This document shows positions 35,248 through 43,162 of a stretch of 59,762 nt of DNA, piece after piece. The stretch is from Lachnospiraceae bacterium. GTDB lineage: Bacteria > Bacillota > Clostridia > Lachnospirales > Lachnospiraceae. Position numbers and translations under genes: made by a program. The DNA lies in the NCBI GenBank assembly GCA_016284175.1, contig JAEEOJ010000147.1:1-59762 (forward strand). Reading direction: 5' to 3'. The first letter of the stretch is position 1. Every line of letters starts with the position of its first letter. The notes beneath the pieces were generated by a model. That model had not been told where the DNA came from and made no database searches. It saw only the letters and a program-made list of their open reading frames with translations.

Positions 35248-35688
35248 TTATCCAAGCGACAACAACACCATAATGAGAAACCCCGGAATCATAAAAGGAA
35301 CAAACGGAATCTTAGTCTTTTTATCTGCTTTTTTTATGAGCATTATCAATGCTGAAACAATCGCACTGCTTAAACATGCAAAAAAGAACATTATCAGATT
35401 GTCCTTCCCTCCAAGCATCAGTCCGCAAGCAGCAAGAAGTATTCCGTCCCCCATGCCAATCTCCCCTTTGGTTAAAAAAGAAATCAAAATCAGCAATACT
35501 CCCTCGGCTATTCCGATTATGGAGTTTATCAAAGAAATATCCTTCGTAAAAAAGAGCATTAACGTGGCTGCTGCCGCCAGAAGAACAGGAAAAACAATAT
35601 TCACTTCTTTTTTCTTAAAATCCGTAACCGCTTCAATTACCAGTACAATAAGTACAAAAGTGAAACGGATATTCTTAATCTGATCCAT
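35248..35688 (-). CDS. Prepilin peptidase, A24 family (second copy)
   Basis: 146-aa membrane aspartic protease of the TadV/CpaA type without the N-terminal methylase region. The two catalytic aspartates are Asp23 (VTDFKKKEV) and Asp81 in GMGDG (78-82). Four to five hydrophobic segments. Its start overlaps the upstream TadE-like gene by 14 bases. The locus has a second A24 peptidase at its head, 42322-42837. Confidence 0.85.
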   Translation of the reverse strand: MDQIKNIRFTFVLIVLVIEAVTDFKKKEVNIVFPVLLAAAATLMLFFTKDISLINSIIGIAEGVLLILISFLTKGEIGMGDGILLAACGLMLGGKDNLIMFFFACLSSAIVSALIMLIKKADKKTKIPFVPFMIPGFLIMVLLSLG

Positions 35689-36541
35689 CCTCTTCTTTTT
35701 CTTTTATTTCCCCTTCTTTATAGTTTCTGCATCTTTCACATTCATTTAGACCTGAAACTTCAGACAGTGTTACTTTATATATGGTCCTTTTTAATCCGCT
35801 GCACGAAAGACTGGTATGATATACTTCACCGTACGGAGTGATGTAAACATATCCTGATTCATTATCTTCATTTCCGCATTTTTTACAGACCTTATAAATT
35901 TTTCCGTCTTTGTTTCTGCACTTATCCAAATCCGAAATCCTGACCGAATTAATGGTCAGGCAAAGATGAGTACAATCACGCCTTGTATGATAAACACTCG
36001 CATTATCCGTAATATAAACATATTCATCTTCCTCATATTCTTCCCTGACATATCCGGTCCACGAATGCACTTTCACCCTGTTCGAAAAAGTCATTTTACC
36101 CAGACCGAACATATTAAAAAGCGGCTCGACTTTATAGGTTACAATCAGATCGATGTTGCCTTTTTCGTTCACAACATCACTTCTGAAAAAGAAGATTCCT
36201 GCTTCTCCGTTTTTTATCAGTGAATTGTTAAGATTTTTATATCCGAAGTTTTCAGTAAACAATGCTCTTGCAAGTGTTTCGGATAAAAGAGGATTTAAGA
36301 TGTTTTCATCCGGCAGTTCCCAATCAAATTCTTCATCAAAGAGTTCCTCTCCCATAGTTTTCGCATAAGTTGCCGGATACATCATTAGAGCCATTTCCCT
36401 TGCAGTCTCATGCAAGGCGAATTCAACCTTCGCATAAAGATTCATCATTTCCAAAACAGAAATCAGAGAAATAATCAGACTCAGAAAAATCGGTAAAACA
36501 ATTGCTGCTTCAAGCGTCAGACTGCCTTTTGCCTTTTTCAT
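35675..36541 (-). CDS. TadE-like pseudopilin 2 with two C-terminal Cys/His modules
   Basis: 288 aa. Leader MKKAKG, then SLTLEAAIVLPIFLSLI, the TadE-type hydrophobic segment. After an extracellular domain (40-165) come two modules of the same design: VYITDNASVYHTRRDC... with His185, Cys190, Cys219, Cys222, and VYITPYGEVYHTSLSC... with His242, Cys247, Cys268, Cys271. Each is YH-x4-C, then a spacer, then C-x2-C, a pattern known from small metal-binding tails of secreted Firmicute proteins. Their presence on a pseudopilin is unusual. Confidence 0.78.
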   Translation of the reverse strand: MKKAKGSLTLEAAIVLPIFLSLIISLISVLEMMNLYAKVEFALHETAREMALMMYPATYAKTMGEELFDEEFDWELPDENILNPLLSETLARALFTENFGYKNLNNSLIKNGEAGIFFFRSDVVNEKGNIDLIVTYKVEPLFNMFGLGKMTFSNRVKVHSWTGYVREEYEEDEYVYITDNASVYHTRRDCTHLCLTINSVRISDLDKCRNKDGKIYKVCKKCGNEDNESGYVYITPYGEVYHTSLSCSGLKRTIYKVTLSEVSGLNECERCRNYKEGEIKEKEEDGSD

Positions 36542-36571
36542 TCGTCCATCCCTCCCAAATATCTTTTATTC

Positions 36572-38053
36572 TCAGAAATATGAATACTTTTTTTCTCCTA
36601 CAAACCGAAAATCAAATCCTGTTTCAACCGTAAAAACAGCTTTTACTTTATCTGTACAGGCATCAAATCTGAAAAACTCATTTCCGTTACCGGATATTCT
36701 CAAATCCTGCTCAATCATATCCATTGTTCGGTATACTTTAAAAATTGACGGAAGAAGATACAGAAACACTCTTAAATAATCCGAGTATCCCACGGTTATA
36801 TTGGGTACGCCGCTTTCACTGACGGGAACTTCCGCTTCTTTATCCTCAATTTCAACATTTTTACCGAGAAGATTTATCAGTCCTTCTATGCTTACATTAA
36901 TCTGTTCGGAAGTTTTGATTAAAGGAACTCTCTCACCATGTATTAAGTCTCTTACATCCGTTACTCCTTCCGCAGCCGCCCAGCCAAGCAGAATTGCCTG
37001 AGTTGTTACAGGTTCCGGAACTTTAATCAGCGCCTCAAGTGCTTCACCTATTGGTCGTATTTTTTCAACTTTATCAGTTGCAAGATTCAAAGAAATATAA
37101 TCTTCCAATGCTCTTAACCAAAACAGATTCTGAATCATGCTCTGCATGTTCATAATATCCGACCCCAGGCCAAAAACTATATATTCCGCTTCGTATTTGA
37201 GTTTTGTCTCTTCTCTCTGGTCAAGATAATTGCCCATTTTACTCATTATGTATTCAACAAAATATACATTCTCGGTCGGATCAAAATCAAACTCCTGCAT
37301 GTCTTTGATGCCATGTTCTTTATCACGGAAAAGAAGAGTATCCGATACAGATATTGTCTCCAGAGAAAGCTTAAGATAATCCATCCCCATCAAGATGAAC
37401 GCATTTTCATCAAGCCGAATAAAGGATCTGATTTCATCCTTAATAACCGTCTGCTGCCAGCTGTCTTCTTCCGTAGAAACAAAACTTTCCGCAACACTTT
37501 CCTGCATTTTGGAAAACTTTTCAGAATCAAGACTGTATGAATCCCATACGCTTACCAGGTTTGTCAGTTCTTTAACATCATTTACTCCAACCAGATTTGA
37601 CATATATTCAACGACCTGTTTCTTAAAAGGTTCTCCAAACCTGTCTGTTGCAAGTTCATATTCAGTCAGCGAGACATTCGTATCCGTTACATCCAGAAAA
37701 TCGGAATAAAATAAAAAGGAAGTTCCGTTTTCAGGATGAAAATTATCTTCAAAATATTCATTCAGCCTTATCTCAAGATTTTGAGGATCCGGAGTATTCG
37801 AAAGATATGATAAATCAATAAAAAACACATCGTATCTGTCGAGCAGTTCTTTGTTATATTCCCCAAAAACCGAGAGAAGTGCGCTCTCCACGGCACATTC
37901 ATAAACCACCTGAAGAGCCGCTCCTCTCGAAGCTGAAATAATCGTTAACAATAACGATATTATCAGCGTAAATACAAGACTGAGATATATTGATATTTCT
38001 CCGTTTTTACTATGTAATTTTTTTAATCTTATTTGTAATCGCTTCAAAAACAT
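36572..38053 (-). CDS. DUF5702-family Tad-locus membrane protein (TadG-like)
   Basis: About 493 aa. A basic N-terminus (KRLQIRLKKLHSKNG), then EISIYLSLVFTLIISLLL as signal-like membrane helix, followed by a long extracytoplasmic domain. This matches DUF5702 proteins that replace TadG in Gram-positive Tad loci. Start chosen at ATG 38053; a TTG at 38068 is possible. Either start overlaps the Flp gene by over 40 bases, implying coupled translation. Contains no clear von Willebrand motif. Confidence 0.75.
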   Translation of the reverse strand: MFLKRLQIRLKKLHSKNGEISIYLSLVFTLIISLLLTIISASRGAALQVVYECAVESALLSVFGEYNKELLDRYDVFFIDLSYLSNTPDPQNLEIRLNEYFEDNFHPENGTSFLFYSDFLDVTDTNVSLTEYELATDRFGEPFKKQVVEYMSNLVGVNDVKELTNLVSVWDSYSLDSEKFSKMQESVAESFVSTEEDSWQQTVIKDEIRSFIRLDENAFILMGMDYLKLSLETISVSDTLLFRDKEHGIKDMQEFDFDPTENVYFVEYIMSKMGNYLDQREETKLKYEAEYIVFGLGSDIMNMQSMIQNLFWLRALEDYISLNLATDKVEKIRPIGEALEALIKVPEPVTTQAILLGWAAAEGVTDVRDLIHGERVPLIKTSEQINVSIEGLINLLGKNVEIEDKEAEVPVSESGVPNITVGYSDYLRVFLYLLPSIFKVYRTMDMIEQDLRISGNGNEFFRFDACTDKVKAVFTVETGFDFRFVGEKKYSYF

Positions 38054-38192
38054 TTTCAACAATCTCAATCATCTCTTCTCTGAAAATAATCACCAGTGTT
38101 ACCAGCACAACTAAAATCAGAATTACTTCGACCGTGCTTAAACCGGTCTCATCAAGTGCAAATCTCTTTATAAGTCCAAGCGCAGATTTCAT
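38010..38192 (-). CDS. flp: Flp-type major pilin
   Basis: 60 aa. Leader MKSALGLIKRFALDETG, then LSTVEVILILVVLVTLVII with the conserved Glu at the fifth position after the predicted cleavage site, and a charged tail. This is the expected fibre subunit of the Tad pilus. A very strong AAAGGAGG ribosome site fits high expression. Cleavage after the Gly before LSTVE is inferred from the family. Confidence 0.85.
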   Translation of the reverse strand: MKSALGLIKRFALDETGLSTVEVILILVVLVTLVIIFREEMIEIVENVFEAITNKIKKIT

Positions 38193-38215
38193 TGTTTTTC
38201 CTCCTTTCGCATTTT

Positions 38216-39430
38216 TTAGAACGAAAAACTATCGAATGCCGGAATCATTATCAATGCAAATACTATAATTAAAAGAAAAACCATCGGTATTAAAAGTCTT
38301 GTTCCGGCAGTTTCGGCCTTTCTTCGTATCTTCTCTCTCTTTTCGCTGCTGCTCTCATCCGCCGCTTTTCTTAATTCGGCAGAGATTTCTCTGCCACCCT
38401 TTTTAATATTTCTGTTTATCAGTCCGACAAAAAAAGTAATTTCTCTTACCCCGCAGTTTTTTGACATGCTATCCAAAGCATCCGTTAAAGGCACTCCGCC
38501 TTTTACATCCAAACTGACTTTATAAATCTCTTCATAAATCGGACTGTCTTTCTTCTTTTCAAATTCAGAAGCCAGCCTGTCAACAATCTGCCTGTGCATA
38601 AGCCCGGCTTCGTTTAATAACGCATACTTAACGGCAAAATCCGGATATTCAATAATTATTTTTTCTCTTCTTTTTTTCTCGTTTTCTCCGGATAAAATTC
38701 TGTCCTTAAAAAAAACAAAGCCGGCACAAACTACTGTTAATACAATAATTGCCGGGACTTTGGTACTTTTCTTTTTACTCCATTTAATATTTACACCGTT
38801 TATCTGAGTCGGAAGAATTAAGGTCTTGCTGGATCGGTTGTTTTCATTTTCATTATCAAGATATTTTTTTAGTTTTTTCGTAAATTCCTCTTCCTCACTC
38901 TTTGTTTGCGGTAATATAAATCCCTCTATCGTTTCTTTTTCTTCAAAATCTTCCAGCGAATAAGTTATCTCCAGTTCTATCGGAGTTTCTTCATCAATGT
39001 CGTTCATAATCGCTCCAGACGAATCCACTATCCCTCTCGGTCTGACCCTGTACCCTAATGTAAACGGATATCCCTCTAATGCTTCAGGGAAGGCAAGATC
39101 ATCATATATTTCCTCAAAAGAACTGTTTCCAGACAAAACGGTAAGTTTCAGTTCATCCAGAAAATTTTCTTTCATATTCACAATCTCTTCTTCCGAATAA
39201 GTTCTCGAGAACAGTTCTATTTCAATATCTTCTTCTCCGTATTCGCTCTCAGCCACAAGCTTAATACTCTGCTTTTTACCGTTTTCTTCTCTGATAAGAA
39301 CATCCGCATCGGATGTTTCACCTCTGCTTTTATACAAAAGAAGTATTGATAAAAAACTCCCCAGGAGAATAATAATTCCTGCTGTTTTAAAATTCTTTAT
39401 GCTTTTATGTCCGCTATTTTTTCTCCCCAT
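38216..39430 (-). CDS. tadC: TadC-like type II secretion F protein with a large extra domain
   Basis: 404 aa, longer than the usual 280-310. One membrane helix at about 15-33, then a region of about 190 residues rich in Glu/Ser (LVAESEYGEEDIEIELFS, SFEEIYDDLAFPEALEG), a second helix at 225-242, and the T2SSF core (255-385) with EYPDFAVKYALLNEAG and GGREISAELRKAADES. The core matches TadC, an inner-membrane platform. The inserted segment has no motif I recognise. It overlaps tadB by 34 bases. Confidence 0.8.
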   Translation of the reverse strand: MGRKNSGHKSIKNFKTAGIIILLGSFLSILLLYKSRGETSDADVLIREENGKKQSIKLVAESEYGEEDIEIELFSRTYSEEEIVNMKENFLDELKLTVLSGNSSFEEIYDDLAFPEALEGYPFTLGYRVRPRGIVDSSGAIMNDIDEETPIELEITYSLEDFEEKETIEGFILPQTKSEEEEFTKKLKKYLDNENENNRSSKTLILPTQINGVNIKWSKKKSTKVPAIIVLTVVCAGFVFFKDRILSGENEKKRREKIIIEYPDFAVKYALLNEAGLMHRQIVDRLASEFEKKKDSPIYEEIYKVSLDVKGGVPLTDALDSMSKNCGVREITFFVGLINRNIKKGGREISAELRKAADESSSEKREKIRRKAETAGTRLLIPMVFLLIIVFALIMIPAFDSFSF

Positions 39431-40134
39431 AAGAAAGCTCCCAAATATACTAAAAGGCAGATTGTCATAATCACAATTCCGCGCATATTTCCATAAAGCA
39501 TGTCAAAATACCCCGGGCTTGTCGCGCCGATATATCCAATAATTACAAACGGAATAATACACATAAGTCTGTGCTCAAATCTCTTGGAAGATATTAAGGT
39601 CCTGAACTCTCTTTTCATCTCAATTTTTGTATCAATCACATCTGTAGTATCAGCTATAATCTCCTTTAAATTTCCACCGCTTCGTTTGGCGACAGAGAAA
39701 ACCTCGGAAAAATCCCTTATCTCTTCGATACAGCTTCGTTCCCCAAACGATGCAACAAGATTTTCTAAAACGAGGTTATTCTCTAGTCCCCTGACAATGA
39801 ATTCACATTCTTTTGTCATAAAAGATTTTTCGCCAAACATGTATCTTATTTCCCGATAAGCGCTTCTAAAGGCATTTTCCGCAGAACTGCCTGCCTGAAG
39901 ATTCACTGCTATTATTCGTATCATTTCCTTAAACTCGAGAGTCATCTTCCACTTCCGTTGTTCCAAAAGATATTTTTTTACAAATATCAGAAACACCGGA
40001 AAGAAAAAGAAAATTATGACACCCGCAATTAAAGATCTGTAAAAAAAATAAGATAGTAGGGCAGATGCCGCTGCCCAGATAAAAACACTGATAAATATTT
40101 CTTTTATATTCAGTTTGTATTTGTCATATCTCAT
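39397..40134 (-). CDS. tadB: TadB-like pilus platform protein
   Basis: 245 aa inner-membrane protein of the T2SSF superfamily. Helices at about 14-30, 31-50 and at the C-terminus (200-240). The cytoplasmic core carries FKEMIRIIAVNLQAGSSAENA, FSVAKRSGGNLKEIIADT and the basic region FRTLISSKRFEHRLM. Works with TadC and the TadA ATPase. ATGA overlap with tadA and a 34-base overlap with tadC. Confidence 0.85.
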   Translation of the reverse strand: MRYDKYKLNIKEIFISVFIWAAASALLSYFFYRSLIAGVIIFFFFPVFLIFVKKYLLEQRKWKMTLEFKEMIRIIAVNLQAGSSAENAFRSAYREIRYMFGEKSFMTKECEFIVRGLENNLVLENLVASFGERSCIEEIRDFSEVFSVAKRSGGNLKEIIADTTDVIDTKIEMKREFRTLISSKRFEHRLMCIIPFVIIGYIGATSPGYFDMLYGNMRGIVIMTICLLVYLGAFLWGEKIADIKA

Positions 40135-41321
40135 TTCTTTTTTTCCATTTTGTAAGTATCTTTCAGGTCCCCCACCTTTTTTAATACATACTTTGATCCA
40201 ACCATTTCCGTATCAAACAGTTTTCTTAAAACAATACTTTTGTCTTCTTCTGACGTTACCTCACTTATTTCCGTAACTCTTCTTAATCCGTTCGCTTCCC
40301 TTTCAAGATGAATCATAATATCTATCCCCGAAGCAATCTGTCTCCTGATGGATTCAAGAGGTATTTCCGCATTCTGAAGATACATAGCTTCAAGTCTTGT
40401 GATCATGTCTTTGGAGCTGTTGGCGTGTCCTGTCGACATACTGAAATGTCCTGTATTCATAGCCTGAAGCATGTCTGCAACTTCTGCTCCTCTGACTTCA
40501 CCTACAATTACCCAGTCAGGTCTCATTCTTAAAGCTGTTTTTATCAAGTCTTTAATCGTAATAGCTTCGCAACCCGAAGAATTTGAATTTCGGGTTTCCA
40601 GTCTTACAAGGTTTTCCACCGAATTAATCTGAAGTTCTGCGGAATCTTCAATGGTTATCACTCTTTCCCCTTTGGGGATAAACTCGGATAAAACATTTAA
40701 CAGAGTTGTTTTTCCGCTCGATGTTCCGCCTGATACAAAGCAGTTATATCCCGCTCTGACTGCAACTTTTAAAAACTCGGCAGCTTCCTCTGTAATACTT
40801 TCGCTGTCTACAAGTTTCTCCATCGTGAATATTTCTTTGGGAAAACGTCTGATAGTCATTATTGGGCCTATAACTGCCGGCGGAGAAAGCACAATATTCA
40901 CTCTCTCCCCGTCCGGCAGTCTGGCATCTACAATGGGCTCGCTTTCATTTACGGCCCGGTTGCAGGAGGATACTATTTGCTGTATTACATCATCAAGTTT
41001 TTCTTTTGATGCAAATTTTTTGGGCCACTCGAAAATACTTCCTCTCTTTTCGACAAATATTCTGTCATACCCGTTTACCATTATTTCTGAAATTTCCTCA
41101 TCTTCTATGAGTTCCTGTAAAACATCCAGTTTTCTGATGGAATCGAATATGATTTTTACCAGATCATCTCTGTCTTTATAAGAATAATTATTTTCAATAG
41201 TTTCCCTATATACGGTTTGTGCTATGAGGACTTTTACTTCCTCTTCGTTAGGATCTGATGAAAGATCTATCTCGCTTCGTACGATGGCAATAAGCCTTTC
41301 AGTCTCTTTTTCATCTATCAT
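40131..41321 (-). CDS. tadA: Tad secretion ATPase TadA/CpaF
   Basis: 396 aa cytoplasmic VirB11/GspE-type motor. N-terminal domain with EISEIMVNGYDRIFVEKRG, then VDARLPDGERVNI, Walker A GGTSSGKTT at 198-206, DSAEL box, Walker B VIVGEVRGAE at 271-280 and a His-box near STGHA at 296-300. Powers export of the Flp pilins. Clear GGAGG before ATG 41321; 15 bases after tadZ. Confidence 0.94.
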   Translation of the reverse strand: MIDEKETERLIAIVRSEIDLSSDPNEEEVKVLIAQTVYRETIENNYSYKDRDDLVKIIFDSIRKLDVLQELIEDEEISEIMVNGYDRIFVEKRGSIFEWPKKFASKEKLDDVIQQIVSSCNRAVNESEPIVDARLPDGERVNIVLSPPAVIGPIMTIRRFPKEIFTMEKLVDSESITEEAAEFLKVAVRAGYNCFVSGGTSSGKTTLLNVLSEFIPKGERVITIEDSAELQINSVENLVRLETRNSNSSGCEAITIKDLIKTALRMRPDWVIVGEVRGAEVADMLQAMNTGHFSMSTGHANSSKDMITRLEAMYLQNAEIPLESIRRQIASGIDIMIHLEREANGLRRVTEISEVTSEEDKSIVLRKLFDTEMVGSKYVLKKVGDLKDTYKMEKKK

Positions 41322-41336
41322 TTTTACCTCCGTCTT

Positions 41337-42311
41337 TTACCATTTAAACTCCGAAGCGGTTTCCTTTCTCACATAATCCGTCAGTTCCGTATACAGCAGC
41401 CTGTCAATTTCACCCGGAAGATTTTTGATTGTCGGAATTACACATTTTTTTGTCTTTTTCAGGATATCTTCATGGTTATATTCATTCAGAATCTGCTCAT
41501 AATGAAAGATCTTACTTTGCGCCCGAGAATCGTTTGCCGTCATGGTGTAAACTATGGAACATCTGGAAAGAAAAGAATCGAATAGTCCCTGAAGATAGTC
41601 CGATAAATCCATGATGATATAGTCGTACTCTTTCATATCTGACAGTTCTGAAAGGAATTCATCCCATATATCCGGTGTAATATATGACAAATCCAGATAA
41701 TAATATGCAGGTTTTATCATATCCAATCCACTGTAACTTACGATACTGTTTTTGAATTTCGATATGAATTCCTGTCTGATGTTTTTAAAGTAATAAAGAA
41801 CATCAGACAGATCTCCTCGTCTTCCGAACTGTTCGCTTACCGACATTCCCGAAAAACTTTCGAAATTCAAATACAATACTCTGTATTTTTTAGCAAGCAT
41901 TTGCCCAAGTACAGTACAAAACGATGTTTTCATTGATCTTGCAACAGGTGAAAATACACCTATAAACTTTGTTTTACTTGCTGTCGGGTTGCAGATTTCC
42001 ATTTCGCCCGCTCCGATAATATCTATCAGTCTGTCGACCACTTCGTCTCCCGGGCTGTATCTGAAAATGCCGTCATTTTGAGCATCTTCATAAATATAAA
42101 TTGTTTTGCCAACCCCTTTTATTTTCTTGTCTTTGTCTTCCGAGGCGATTAAATAATCAATCTTTTCCTTCTCTAAAAAGTCTGTCAGTTTTTCTTCGCT
42201 CGTAAAAGCACAAAGTGAAAATCCAATTTTTTGGTCATCCTCTAAATACTTGTAGAGTTTTTCCATATATGTAATGTTAGAGTCGTATAGTCCGAGTACT
42301 TTTTTCTTCAT
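41337..42311 (-). CDS. tadZ: TadZ/CpaE-like localisation ATPase
   Basis: 324 aa. The first 120 residues look like a receiver-type fold without clear phosphorylation residues (VLGLYDSNITYMEKL). The ATPase part begins FIGVFSPVARSMKTSF, where SPVARSMKTS stands in for the MinD/ParA KGGxGKT loop, and continues LYLNFESFSGM and YDYIIMDLSDY. TadZ proteins place the Tad machine at a cell site. Ten bases after the peptidase gene. Confidence 0.82.
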   Translation of the reverse strand: MKKKVLGLYDSNITYMEKLYKYLEDDQKIGFSLCAFTSEEKLTDFLEKEKIDYLIASEDKDKKIKGVGKTIYIYEDAQNDGIFRYSPGDEVVDRLIDIIGAGEMEICNPTASKTKFIGVFSPVARSMKTSFCTVLGQMLAKKYRVLYLNFESFSGMSVSEQFGRRGDLSDVLYYFKNIRQEFISKFKNSIVSYSGLDMIKPAYYYLDLSYITPDIWDEFLSELSDMKEYDYIIMDLSDYLQGLFDSFLSRCSIVYTMTANDSRAQSKIFHYEQILNEYNHEDILKKTKKCVIPTIKNLPGEIDRLLYTELTDYVRKETASEFKW

Positions 42312-42321
42312 ACAAAGCCTC

Positions 42322-42837
42322 CTAACATATCGTTATTACTGTAACTCCCAGAAGAATTGGTAACGAATAATGGATCTTTCCCTTTTTTAACATTTCTTTG
42401 TCGAGAGTATCCATGTATGATTCGTCAAAAATACCTTCTTCTTTCATTAAAACTTTTCTTAGCAGGTTTCTTGAAAAGTTGAATAAATATTTGAATCTTT
42501 CTCCAAAAGACTTGTTTTTAACGGATTTTATGATTCCTGTAACAAGACCTGCAAAAAGTGAAATTATAAAAACTAGCATTACCTCTTTGAAAGAAAAACA
42601 AATTCCAAGCATTCCAAAGAGTTTTACATCCGCTGCACCGAAGAATCCGAGTGCGAAAAGCGGAAACAAAACCAAAATGGGAAATAAAATCGAGAAAAGT
42701 GTACCGAATAAATCAATCCCGTTGTCTTGAATGATTTTATTAGTAAGAAGAATCGATGAAGCTAAAAGAATATACCAGTTAGGGATTTTATCGGTACTGA
42801 AATCAAGCACTGTTGCGCCGATTAATAATAGTATCAA
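42322..42837 (-). CDS. Prepilin peptidase, A24 family (first copy); start uncertain, possible frameshift
   Basis: 171 aa from a TTG at 42837. Catalytic aspartates by motif: Asp12 (LDFSTDKIPNW) and Asp70 in GAADVK. Several membrane helices. The TTG start leaves a short first helix and has no ribosome site. An ATG at 42863 would give a natural N-terminus (MKGIKKHILLILLLIGA) if the A6 run on the minus strand (T6 at 42847-42852 on the plus strand) had one more A. So it is either a real lesion, slippage, or a sequencing error. First gene of the Tad operon. Confidence 0.72.
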   Translation of the reverse strand: MILLLIGATVLDFSTDKIPNWYILLASSILLTNKIIQDNGIDLFGTLFSILFPILVLFPLFALGFFGAADVKLFGMLGICFSFKEVMLVFIISLFAGLVTGIIKSVKNKSFGERFKYLFNFSRNLLRKVLMKEEGIFDESYMDTLDKEMLKKGKIHYSLPILLGVTVITIC

Positions 42838-43102
42838 TAAAATATGTTTTTTATTCCTTTCATAATATTTTTTTCAAATATTCAGTTGTCAATTTTTAAA
42901 TCAGGAAAATTTGGGGAGAATTTATCCCAATTTGAGGAGTCTCATTTTTTTAGTGGTGAAATCGATTATAAAATATTTCGGACAGTTTGTAAAGTAGAAA
43001 TTTAAAATTTTTCAGATTTTTTGTGATAGTACACATACAAAAGTAGGACAAACCCTTTTGTTTAGGCGCTTTCAAGCATTTTCACTTTTTTTATTTTTTT
43101 GA
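42838..43102 (-). promoter_or_regulatory. Upstream region of the Tad operon
   Basis: An A+T-rich, gene-free stretch. A sigma-A promoter lies at 42965-42993. The predicted leader includes a short reading frame MRLLKLG (ATG near 42940) and an imperfect AAATTGGG/CCCCAAATTT hairpin. A TTGACA near 42890 with TATTAT near 42863 could be a second, closer promoter. Nothing else is recognised. Confidence 0.45.
42965..42993 (-). promoter_or_regulatory. Sigma-A promoter of the Tad operon
   Basis: -35 TTTACA at 42988-42993 and -10 TATAAT at 42965-42970, spacer 17. Leader of about 95-120 nt before the peptidase gene, depending on the start codon used. Confidence 0.7.
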
Positions 43103-43142
43103 AGAAAAAATAAAAAAGGACCACTTTTCAGCAGTCCTTTTT
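43103..43142 (-). terminator. Intrinsic terminator of the GH43-esterase operon
   Basis: AAAAAGGAC... stem of about 13 bp (with two G-U pairs) closed by a GAAA loop, then ATTTTTTCTTC on the minus strand. Confidence 0.88.
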
Positions 43143-43162
43143 CGAAGGTATGTATAAAAAAT

